From contig JAATFT010000055.1 of the NCBI GenBank assembly GCA_015655075.1, forward strand, positions 1 to 64,000: 64,000 nucleotides of DNA, given 5' to 3'. The position numbers and the translations under genes were made by a program. Of this stretch, positions 57,601-64,000 are shown piece by piece. This DNA comes from Clostridiales bacterium (GTDB lineage: Bacteria > Bacillota > Clostridia > Lachnospirales > Lachnospiraceae). Under the pieces are notes generated by a model that did not search any database, was not told where the DNA came from, and saw nothing but the letters and a program-made list of their open reading frames with translations. Position 1 is the stretch's first letter; each line of letters opens with the position of its first letter.

Positions 57601-59593
57601 GGAACAATATGATTTTTCCTTTGCATGGATTACGGATACCCAGTATTATACGGAGAGCTGGCCGGATATTTTTACCGAAATGAATCAATGGATTGTAAAT
57701 GAAAAGGAGAACCAAAAAATAAAGTATGTAATCCATACGGGGGATTTGGTGGATGAATTTGAACAGGCGTATCAGTGGGAATGTGCAGATAAAAACATGA
57801 AATTGTTTGAAGAGGCCGACCTGCCTTACGGTGTTCTTGCCGGTAATCATGATGTGGCCGCCGGCAATGAATTGTATGAGAATTATTTAAAATATTTTGG
57901 TGAAAACCGATTTAAAGATTGTTTGTTTTATGGCGGCTCCTATAAAAATAACTTAGGGCATTATGATTTACTCACCGTTGACGGTGTAGAGCTGATAGTT
58001 GTATATATGGGGTGGGATGTTTATAAGAATGAGATAAATTGGATGAATAAGGTGCTTCAGCAGTACAGCGGCCGGAAAGCAATCCTGTGTCTCCACCGTT
58101 ATATTAAGGAGAAAGGTGCTTTGGATTATACCGGTGAATTAGTGCAGGAAGAGGTTGTTGCTAAGAACGCCAATGTTTTTGCCGTCTTAAACGGGCATTA
58201 CCATGGGGCGGCAATTAATATTACGGCATTTGACGATGATTACGACGGAGTAAAGGAACGGACGGTTTATCAGATCTGTACCGATTACCAATCGGCAGAA
58301 AAAGGCGGTGCCGGATATGTAAAAATGATTTATTTTGATCTGGCTAACGATAAAATTTATATGAATTCTTATTCCGACGGATTAAAAGATTATAATTATT
58401 TTGATTCAGAAAAGCTTAGTTCCTACGAGGCGGGAGTGGTTGCGGCAAATCAGGATATATATGAATTAAAGGTTGATTTTGACAGAAGTCCCCGTTCACT
58501 GATTATAACTTCTATGGAAGCGGCCCTGTTTACCGATAAAACCATAGGCACTGTGAACAGCAGCAGCAAAACGGCGGAGATTGAATGGACGGGATTGTTA
58601 AAGGAAGTGCTGTACGGCTGGTATACGGTTATGAAGAATTCAGCCGGTCTACTTATTCGGGGTGATGTAAATGAGTTCGTATTTCTGCCGACTGTTGTTG
58701 AGCCGGAGCCCACGGAAGTACCGAAGCCTACGAAGAAACCGGAGCCCACGAAAAAACCGAAATCCACAAAGAAACCGAAACCGATCAAAAAGCCGGAGTC
58801 TGCGGATAGCTCCGCACCTGCCTCTGTTACAGAAAAAATAAATCCCAGTTATACAATACCAACCGGGTTAGCGGCTGTTTATGGGGATACCTTAGCAGAT
58901 ATTGTTTTGCCGGCAGGCTTTGCCTTTGAAGAACGTTCAGCAGCGTCGGTGGGAGATGCAGGAACGAATACTTTTAAGTTGACCTATACACCAACAGATA
59001 CAGCTAAATATAATATCATAACCGGCATTAAAGTAAAGATAGCCGTAAACAAAGCTGAGCAAAAATTTATTACTTCGGCGAAAGCTACTTATACAAAGAC
59101 CTGCGGGGATAAAGTATTTTCAGTTAAAGCGGAAGCTTCCGGAAAAGGAATGATAACTTACCTGTCGGATAATATTAAAGTTGCCGCGGTCAATAAAAAG
59201 GGAGCCGTAACAATCAAGGGCTGCGGAAAAGCAGTTGTTATCCTTTATGCGGCTGAAACTAAGAATTATAAAAGCGGAGAAAAAAAGATAAAAATAACCG
59301 TGAAACCGCGAAAGGTAACGGTGTCTAAGGTTAGCCGGTCCGACTCTGATACGGTGAAACTGGTATGGAAAAAGAATAAAAGCATAACAGGTTATGAAAT
59401 TACCTATGCTTCTGACAAAGAATTTACTGAGGGTAAGAAAACAGTAATTGTAAAGAGTAATAAAATTACCTCAAAAAATATAAATAAGCTTAAGAAAGGC
59501 AGGATTTATTATATTAAAATGAGGGCATACAAAACAGTTAAGGGAAAGAAGATATATGGCGCTTACAGTACTTTAAAGAAAATTAAGCGATGA
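54677..59593 (+). CDS. Large secreted multidomain metallophosphoesterase
   Basis: 1638 residues from ATG 54677 behind AAGGAGG. Signal peptide (1-40), lamin-tail-type domain (about 90-220; GIFITEIYFNNSES), Ig-like segments (about 260-960), then a calcineurin-like phosphoesterase (about 978-1230) with ITDTQYY, HTGDLVDE, AGNHDVA, LHRY and NGHYHG supplying the metal ligands. A Lys-Pro-Thr linker (about 1343-1375), a further Ig-like region and a C-terminal fibronectin III domain (about 1544-1638) follow. No LPXTG or membrane anchor; the basic C-terminus may bind the cell wall. Substrate unknown; extracellular nucleotides or phosphodiesters are likely. Confidence 0.82.
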   Translation: MLKKYRFSYKRILSAILISVIALGSILGEGSIFHGNTSEAAEITEVITGTKALDTEKVLDTRTEITEIEKVNTDTPSVTTDSAVTVKAKGIFITEIYFNNSESGNNSDTDDSMEYVELYNSTVNDIYFKDNYKISCVTGSAITFQELSVDGLYKEEVIVPADGGAILWINGQELLNRKGKEAEEDFRKSNHIDSTVPVYTVAGMDGLYTAGRLVLEEKEGKTVSDAGYTQENITAGKSIHFKVSEGDGTMLVYKQNYKPSPGVVEEEQLLCHIETDPDTIPLQLIGEEPVRQIPLGDSLTIPITSNKMLLSAQLSYGLITSGTAGAMTDITMAYMGEADGSFSYQGSFVPEQSGEYRIQIIARDLAGNTASLPTDDSGYTIAVVIKDTGNAPILTCLDESITSVDEGQELNIPYSYEDDMGIQKITIYYKTSSASDYKYIETTSFRIAGRYFAKIPGDELLNQDYVDYYLKATNLYRSTQIPVKRIKINKIDDFTGIRANLSDGESLAGNVLITAKDKSDKDTVSIEIDGTKMKQVSLLEKGAFFTLSFTGNDSYFKNAVSIEDSILTYLAKWSNVMSSKAVFVDQSYFIYREDGSCVITISLWAGTQGSAFEIGNDKNNDDYKATGFHLVLTDGTVLNPDNGIDPEVIYKMGDSKGMIERLDIHFTVPADKVDALGYVWDTILEKDGLHEVTIKSANDSKKIQVRVDNTAPRITADIKRNEKLNNQCSAEFEFTDDTGINENTLEVYLNGRILKAPYTFKGSELIEGNNKLVVKIMDLNENQGIQTTDFTYLNGKLVVKSMTQTGGKKDSILLKAILGDSVNDNTDVTFNEGKRLEIGEEISVWQGSGDSTGSSVPGALGTVTSEKGEYPYQIYEIQAEGEPTDILQVKIGAQASYNKPVQFYVYNVSNNSWEILNTNEEDGIKKAEFVLEDHIQNGTAKVLVQARGTEAAPSAGAADTKTVENDYRWDGTEIPEQYDFSFAWITDTQYYTESWPDIFTEMNQWIVNEKENQKIKYVIHTGDLVDEFEQAYQWECADKNMKLFEEADLPYGVLAGNHDVAAGNELYENYLKYFGENRFKDCLFYGGSYKNNLGHYDLLTVDGVELIVVYMGWDVYKNEINWMNKVLQQYSGRKAILCLHRYIKEKGALDYTGELVQEEVVAKNANVFAVLNGHYHGAAINITAFDDDYDGVKERTVYQICTDYQSAEKGGAGYVKMIYFDLANDKIYMNSYSDGLKDYNYFDSEKLSSYEAGVVAANQDIYELKVDFDRSPRSLIITSMEAALFTDKTIGTVNSSSKTAEIEWTGLLKEVLYGWYTVMKNSAGLLIRGDVNEFVFLPTVVEPEPTEVPKPTKKPEPTKKPKSTKKPKPIKKPESADSSAPASVTEKINPSYTIPTGLAAVYGDTLADIVLPAGFAFEERSAASVGDAGTNTFKLTYTPTDTAKYNIITGIKVKIAVNKAEQKFITSAKATYTKTCGDKVFSVKAEASGKGMITYLSDNIKVAAVNKKGAVTIKGCGKAVVILYAAETKNYKSGEKKIKITVKPRKVTVSKVSRSDSDTVKLVWKKNKSITGYEITYASDKEFTEGKKTVIVKSNKITSKNINKLKKGRIYYIKMRAYKTVKGKKIYGAYSTLKKIKR

Positions 59594-59647
59594 ATTAGTA
59601 TTCACCGCTACATCTAATCCTCCGCCTTGCCTTTGTTTTATTCATTT

Positions 59648-59689
59648 GTAACATATGTTACCGAAATTGATTTAATTTTGTTTTATGAT
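59648..59689 (+). promoter_or_regulatory. Crp/Fnr-type palindrome and -10 of hcp
   Basis: Perfect palindrome GTAACATATGTTAC (59648-59661), then -10 TATGAT (59684-59689) with no good -35. If transcription starts about 7 bases after the -10, the palindrome centre is at about -41.5, the class II activator position. Confidence 0.6.
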
Positions 59690-59735
59690 TAACACATCAA
59701 AGAAAAACAAATAAATCAATTTGGAGGTATTTAAC

Positions 59736-61373
59736 ATGGAAAATGCAATGTTTTGTTATCAATGTCAGGAGACGGCAGGAGGTTTTGGCTGTACAAAATC
59801 CGGCGTGTGCGGGAAATCCCCGGACCTTGCCAGAATGCAGGATTTACTTGTTTATGTAACGAAAGGTCTATCCGAAGTTACAACCAGATTAAGGGAAGAA
59901 GGCCAGGGGGTAGACGGGGACATTAATTATTTAGTTACACTGAACTTATTCACTACCATAACCAATGGGAATTTTGATAATAAAATATTTTACGACCGGG
60001 TTAAAATGACCTTAGCTGCAAAAAGGAAGTTATCAGAAAAATTAAATGACAAAAATAATTTACCCGGAGCAGCACTTTGGGAGGCGTCCACAGATAGGGA
60101 GCTGGATGCGAAATCCGTAACCGTAGGCGTTTTAACAACAAAGGAGGAAGACATAAGAAGCCTTAGGGAATTAATCACCTACGGCTTAAAAGGACTTTCC
60201 GCTTATGTGAAACATGCCCAGGCTTTAGGATTTGACAAGGAATCCATTCATGTGTTTATGCAGAGTACTTTGGCGAAAACCTTAAATGACAATTTAAGTG
60301 TGGAGGAGTTGGTTGCCCTTGCCCTTGAAACAGGTAAAACAGGGGTGGACGGAATGGCCTTACTGGATAAAGCGAATACTTCTTCCTATGGCAATCCTGA
60401 AATCACCAGGGTTAATATCGGAGTAGGCAAAAATTCCGGTATCTTGATATCCGGGCATGATCTTAAGGACCTGGAAGAATTATTAAAACAAACGGAAGGA
60501 ACCGGAGTGGATGTATATACCCATTCGGAGATGCTGCCGGCTCATTATTACCCTGCATTTAAAAAATATGCCCATTTTATCGGAAATTACGGCAATGCCT
60601 GGTGGAAGCAGAACGAAGAATTTGAATCCTTTAACGGGCCTATTTTAATGACCACCAACTGTATCGTACCGCCCAGGGTCAGCTACAAGGACAGGTTATA
60701 TACAACCGGTGCGGCAGGTTTTGCAGGATGTACCCATATACCGGAAGAGGGCGGCGGTAAAAAGGATTTCTCACGGATTATTGAACATGCTAAAAAATGT
60801 GCGCCTCCCGTGGAAATAGAGACCGGTGATATTATCGGCGGATTTGCCCACAATCAGGTATTTGCCTTGGCGGACAAGGTTGTGGAGGCGGTTAAAACAG
60901 GCCGGATTAAGAAGTTTTTCGTTATGGCGGGCTGTGACGGAAGAGCAAAATCCAGAAATTACTATAGGGATTTTGCCAAAGCCCTGCCGGAGGATACGGT
61001 TATCTTAACAGCCGGCTGTGCGAAATATAAATACAACAAGCTGCCTTTAGGGGATATCGACGGAATTCCAAGGGTTTTGGATGCGGGACAATGTAACGAT
61101 TCCTACTCCCTGGCGTTGATCGCGCTGAAACTAAAAGAAGTATTTGAACTACAGGATATCAATGAACTGCCGATTGCTTTTAATATAGCATGGTATGAAC
61201 AAAAGGCGGTAATTGTTTTGCTTGCCCTTTTATACCTGGGTGTTAAGAATATCCATTTAGGCCCGACCCTGCCGGCATTTTTATCGCCGAATGTGGCAAA
61301 AGTATTAGTTGAGAACTTTGGTATAGCTGGTATTAAAACGGTTGAGGAGGATATGAAATTATTTATAGCTTAA
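59736..61373 (+). CDS. hcp: Hybrid-cluster protein (hydroxylamine reductase)
   Basis: 545 residues from ATG 59736 behind TTGGAGG. N-terminal cluster motif [13 protein letters not shown]...CG carries the four Cys of the first FeS cluster (short, clostridial-type spacing). The hybrid-cluster ligands are seen in [26 protein letters not shown] and [10 protein letters not shown]. It reduces hydroxylamine or, in vivo, nitric oxide in anaerobes. Monocistronic, with a hairpin terminator at 61463-61507 and a probable Crp/Fnr site upstream. Confidence 0.95.
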   Translation: MENAMFCYQCQETAGGFGCTKSGVCGKSPDLARMQDLLVYVTKGLSEVTTRLREEGQGVDGDINYLVTLNLFTTITNGNFDNKIFYDRVKMTLAAKRKLSEKLNDKNNLPGAALWEASTDRELDAKSVTVGVLTTKEEDIRSLRELITYGLKGLSAYVKHAQALGFDKESIHVFMQSTLAKTLNDNLSVEELVALALETGKTGVDGMALLDKANTSSYGNPEITRVNIGVGKNSGILISGHDLKDLEELLKQTEGTGVDVYTHSEMLPAHYYPAFKKYAHFIGNYGNAWWKQNEEFESFNGPILMTTNCIVPPRVSYKDRLYTTGAAGFAGCTHIPEEGGGKKDFSRIIEHAKKCAPPVEIETGDIIGGFAHNQVFALADKVVEAVKTGRIKKFFVMAGCDGRAKSRNYYRDFAKALPEDTVILTAGCAKYKYNKLPLGDIDGIPRVLDAGQCNDSYSLALIALKLKEVFELQDINELPIAFNIAWYEQKAVIVLLALLYLGVKNIHLGPTLPAFLSPNVAKVLVENFGIAGIKTVEEDMKLFIA

Positions 61374-61462
61374 GGAATAATCCGGTAGAAGCATATATCC
61401 GGTGAGAATAAAAAAATCTAGTAATGGTATAATCATAATTAGAGCAAAAGTGGTAAATTACG

Positions 61463-61507
61463 GAGCTTATGTAAATTCCAGAATTATTTGGAATTTTACG
61501 TAAGCTC
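61463..61507 (+). terminator. Terminator after hcp
   Basis: GAGCTTATGTAAATTCCA pairs, with a few mismatches, with TGGAATTTTACGTAAGCTC; a T-rich tail follows. Confidence 0.7.
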
Positions 61508-61549
61508 TTATTTGGTTTTGCAGGAATTTCTTATGAAATATAAAGCCTG

Positions 61550-61615
61550 TCAGACGGGAGGCGCATAGTCCAAAGGGGAATTGTCACAGAGATGACAGAG
61601 CACCGGCCGATGTAC
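61550..61615. repeat. Truncated family C repeat (C4)
   Basis: GGCGCATAGTCC, hairpin GTCAC-agag-ATGAC, then AGAGCACCGG: the middle section of C1-C3 only. The rest of 61374-61807 has no gene. Confidence 0.4.
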
Positions 61616-61807
61616 TGCGAATGTAAATTGTATTTTTAGAATTGACAAATTATACTAATTGGACTAAAATAATTAACAGCTTTTAAATTTATATATTGTT
61701 AACAGAAAAGTATAAAAAGCGACAAAAATAATAAGATATTAGCGAATATTTTAAATAATTGTATAGCTATCAACTGAAAATGAATATAATAAATTGGAGA
61801 TGCCGCG

Positions 61808-61844
61808 CTAGAGTGTGTTTCGAAAATGCCTGTGCCGGGTTGGC
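61808..61844. repeat. Left end of a family A element (A7)
   Basis: CTAGAGTGTGTTTCGAAAATG and GTGCCGGGTTGGC match the left arm of A6; the right arm is missing. Confidence 0.6.
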
Positions 61845-61918
61845 TTAGCAAAGCGCTATATATGGTAGAGGATAGCATTAGTGCGGCAATCCCAATAGGG
61901 AAAGGAAGGTATAAAATC

Positions 61919-63079
61919 ATGTTTGACAAATTCTTTATTGATTATATGTCTCATATAATACCGGTGGCATTTAATCTGCAGTCTGAAAATGATACAAAAA
62001 AGATTGGTAACGGAGATGCAAAATTTACGGTTACTTTAAAAAAACCAATCGACAAAAGCGAATTAATCACCAGTACCTCTCTGGCGTTAGGAGAAGCGTA
62101 TATGCGGGGAGATATTGAGGTGGATAGGGATTTGTATGAAGTTTTGAATTTATTTCTGGGAGAAATGGGCAAGTTCACAACGAATAAATCGAAGCTCCGC
62201 AGCTTGTTATATTCGGCTACAAGTAAAGGAAATCAGAAAAAGGAAGTCACTTCACACTATGATATCGGCAATGATTTTTACAGTCTCTGGCTGGATGAAA
62301 CCATGAGTTATTCCTGCGGATACTTTAAAGAGGAAAATAATACCCTTTATGAAGCCCAAATGAACAAAATTCATCATACCCTGGAAAAACTATATTTAAA
62401 ATCCGGCATGTCACTTCTTGATATCGGTTGCGGCTGGGGTGCCCTTTTAATTGAAGCGGCTAAAAAGTATCAGATAAAAGGAACCGGAATTACTCTAAGC
62501 CAGGAGCAATACGATAAATTCAAGGAACGGATACAGGAAGAAAAATTGGAAGAGCTTCTTAAGGTGGAAATTATGGACTACAGGGATCTAAGCAGTACAA
62601 ACCTGCAGTTTGACCGGGTTGTCAGCGTCGGCATGCTGGAGCATGTAGGCAGGGACAACTATGATCTCTTCATAAAGAATGTACACCATGTATTAAAAGA
62701 AAAGGGAGTGTTTTTGCTCCATTCCATTACCGCACAGAAAGAACATCCCGGGGATGCATGGATTAAAAAATATATTTTTCCGGGGGGAACCATTCCATCT
62801 TTAAGAGAATTAATACAGATTTTACCGGAATATCAATTTTATACTCTGGATGTGGAAAGCCTGCGAAGACATTACAACCGGACCCTGCTATGCTGGAGAA
62901 GCAGGTTTTTGGACCATAGAGAAGAAATCGTAAAAATGATGGGAGAAGAATTTACGAGGAGGTGGGAGCTTTATCTGGCATCCTGCGCCGCTACCTTTAA
63001 TAATGGAATTATTGACCTGCACCAGATTTTAGTATCAAAAGGGGTGGCAAATGATCTGCCAATGATCAGGGTGGTGTAG
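61919..63079 (+). CDS. cfa: Cyclopropane-fatty-acyl-phospholipid synthase family methyltransferase
   Basis: 386 residues from ATG 61919, after AAGGAAGG; the longer ORF would start inside the A7 repeat. SAM-binding motif LLDIGCGWG (166-174), conserved HYDIGNDFY and MSYSCGYF just before it, and a C-terminal region RHYNRTLLCWRSRF typical of CFA synthase. It adds a methylene bridge to unsaturated acyl chains in membrane lipids. Monocistronic. Confidence 0.88.
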   Translation: MFDKFFIDYMSHIIPVAFNLQSENDTKKIGNGDAKFTVTLKKPIDKSELITSTSLALGEAYMRGDIEVDRDLYEVLNLFLGEMGKFTTNKSKLRSLLYSATSKGNQKKEVTSHYDIGNDFYSLWLDETMSYSCGYFKEENNTLYEAQMNKIHHTLEKLYLKSGMSLLDIGCGWGALLIEAAKKYQIKGTGITLSQEQYDKFKERIQEEKLEELLKVEIMDYRDLSSTNLQFDRVVSVGMLEHVGRDNYDLFIKNVHHVLKEKGVFLLHSITAQKEHPGDAWIKKYIFPGGTIPSLRELIQILPEYQFYTLDVESLRRHYNRTLLCWRSRFLDHREEIVKMMGEEFTRRWELYLASCAATFNNGIIDLHQILVSKGVANDLPMIRVV

Positions 63080-63152
63080 TTAGAGAGGGACAAACGCATA
63101 TAGGAAATATTTAAAATACAGCCGCTGCGGTTTGGTATCGTAACGGCTATAT

Positions 63153-63428
63153 TTATCCGTTTTTATTTATCTGTAATTTTAAATTAATTCCGCTTGTCTT
63201 GGCCCTCATCATGGTTTCTACGATAGAAATGATTTGAGCACCTGCTTCAACAGGTGGGATGCCGTTTTTATGTATATTGGATACTACAGTTCTTTGGGAT
63301 TCCGGCTTTTTGCCGCTTGATTCATATGCCAAATAAGCACTCATGCTTTCTCCTGTAGCAAGCCCCGGCCTTTCACCGATTAATATAATGGTTACTTTTG
63401 CATTTAAGGCTTCGCTGATTCGATCCAT
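63153..63428 (-). pseudogene. eutC: Truncated ethanolamine ammonia-lyase small subunit (eutC fragment)
   Basis: 91 residues matching the C-terminal third of EutC: LIGERPGLATGESMSAYLAY, RTVVSNIHKNGIPPVEAGAQI, ending in the conserved SGINLKL. A complete EutC has about 290 residues, and no eutB or other eut gene is nearby. The frame reads a few codons upstream (YVAT) and is then lost. A remnant left by deletion. Confidence 0.8.
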
Positions 63429-63550
63429 GGTTGCGACGTATTTATATTAATATAAAAGAATTAGCGGATTGGGTGGAGATAATTCTTTGCGGCGATGGGG
63501 CAAAAATATGAAAAAATATGTTGTTTCCGTTTCCATTTATGTTATAATTA

Positions 63551-63570
63551 CTAGAGCGTGTTTGAAAAAT
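63551..63570. repeat. Short end of a family A element (A8)
   Basis: CTAGAGCGTGTTTGAAAAAT, identical to the consensus end; nothing else of the element is present. The remainder of 63429-63728 has no gene. Confidence 0.5.
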
Positions 63571-63728
63571 TATATAAAAGAAAGATGACTATTCCGCTAT
63601 TTCCGTCACAGGTTTCTTACGAACCGATGCACATGGACATATCCCAAATGCATATGTGGGCGCTGTTTCAATCGAAATTCTGCTGATTTCCCGGGATAAC
63701 TGAATAGTTGCGAAGAAAGAATGATTTT

Positions 63729-64000
63729 ATGATTAAATTAATAGTGGACAGCACCTGTGATTTACCCGAGGATTATATAAAGAAATATAATATTTCCGTA
63801 TTATCCCTTAAGGTTTTGCTGGAGGATAAGGAATATCTGGACAAGAAAACAATAACGGTGGACGAAGTTTATGCCGCAATGCGAAAAGGTATTATGCCTA
63901 AGACTTCGCAGCCCAGTCCCAATGAAATTTATGAGGTATTTAAAGAGTGTGCAAGCAATGGCAGAGATTTTATTTATTTGGCGTTTTCCCAGGCAATGTC
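63729..64000 (+). CDS. DegV-family fatty-acid-binding protein (5' part, runs off the window)
   Basis: First 90 residues visible: VDSTCDLPEDY at the N-terminus and KTSQPSPNEIYEVF, the two lipid-binding motifs of DegV proteins, with AFSQAMS at the edge. DegV/FakB proteins bind fatty acids and, with FakA, present them for phosphorylation. The ribosome site is weak (GAAAGAATG). Confidence 0.88.
   Translation, partial: MIKLIVDSTCDLPEDYIKKYNISVLSLKVLLEDKEYLDKKTITVDEVYAAMRKGIMPKTSQPSPNEIYEVFKECASNGRDFIYLAFSQAM

Noticed and set aside
61826-61918. Longer N-terminus for the CFA synthase
   Set aside because: It begins inside repeat A7; AAGGAAGG supports ATG 61919.

Overview
The window comes from a low-GC anaerobic Firmicute, most likely a Lachnospiraceae-type Clostridium. 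The grounds are AT-rich DNA, strong AGGAGG ribosome sites with several TTG starts, YesM/YesN two-component pairs next to sugar ABC transporters, and anaerobic enzymes (NrdD, hybrid-cluster protein). No rRNA or tRNA gene was seen.

Layout. 1-548: end of a probable colicin-type toxin with its immunity gene. 0.99-10.1 kb: a glycan module with a GH2 beta-glucuronidase, a YesN/YesM pair, and a sugar-binding lipoprotein with two permeases. 10.2-17.7 kb: a second module with two permeases, a binding protein, YesM/YesN and a broken GH105 hydrolase. Neither module has an ATPase; the MsmX/UgpC-type ATPase at 26989-28023 may serve both. 17.9-18.6 kb: ZIP metal transporter. 19.8-26.5 kb: F-type ATP synthase operon atpB-E-E-F-H-A-G-D-C, with two tandem c-subunit genes and a hairpin-rich spacer before atpC. 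28.0-29.1 kb: a sugar ABC operon collapsed into one fused pseudogene. 29.3-30.7 kb: MATE exporter. 31.1-35.7 kb: GntR regulator and mannose-family PTS IIA-IIB-IIC-IID with a SIS-domain sugar-phosphate enzyme, resembling systems for glycated amino acids. 36-39.6 kb: amino-acid permease, a toxin-antitoxin relic, small conserved genes and an AraC relic. 39.9-44.3 kb: AraC regulator with two TIM-barrel isomerases and a Gfo/Idh/MocA oxidoreductase. 44.6-49 kb: a small unknown gene, a flavodoxin-like protein, a TPR lipoprotein and HflX. 49.2-53.7 kb: deoxynucleotide supply, with nrdD behind two NrdR-type boxes, then thyA and folA. 53.8-61.4 kb: Crp/Fnr regulator, a 1638-residue secreted phosphoesterase, and hcp behind a Crp/Fnr-type palindrome. 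61.9-64 kb: a cyclopropane-fatty-acid synthase family gene, an eutC fragment and the start of a degV gene.

The most striking non-coding feature is the density of short dispersed palindromic elements. Four families (called A to D here) occupy many intergenic gaps. A and D are MITE-like, about 165 bp, and almost entirely self-complementary. C carries hairpins whose two arms change together between copies. Some copies supply stop codons, sit in 5' leaders, are nested in other elements, or are joined end to end. Together with at least six gene relics they show a region undergoing active decay and rearrangement.
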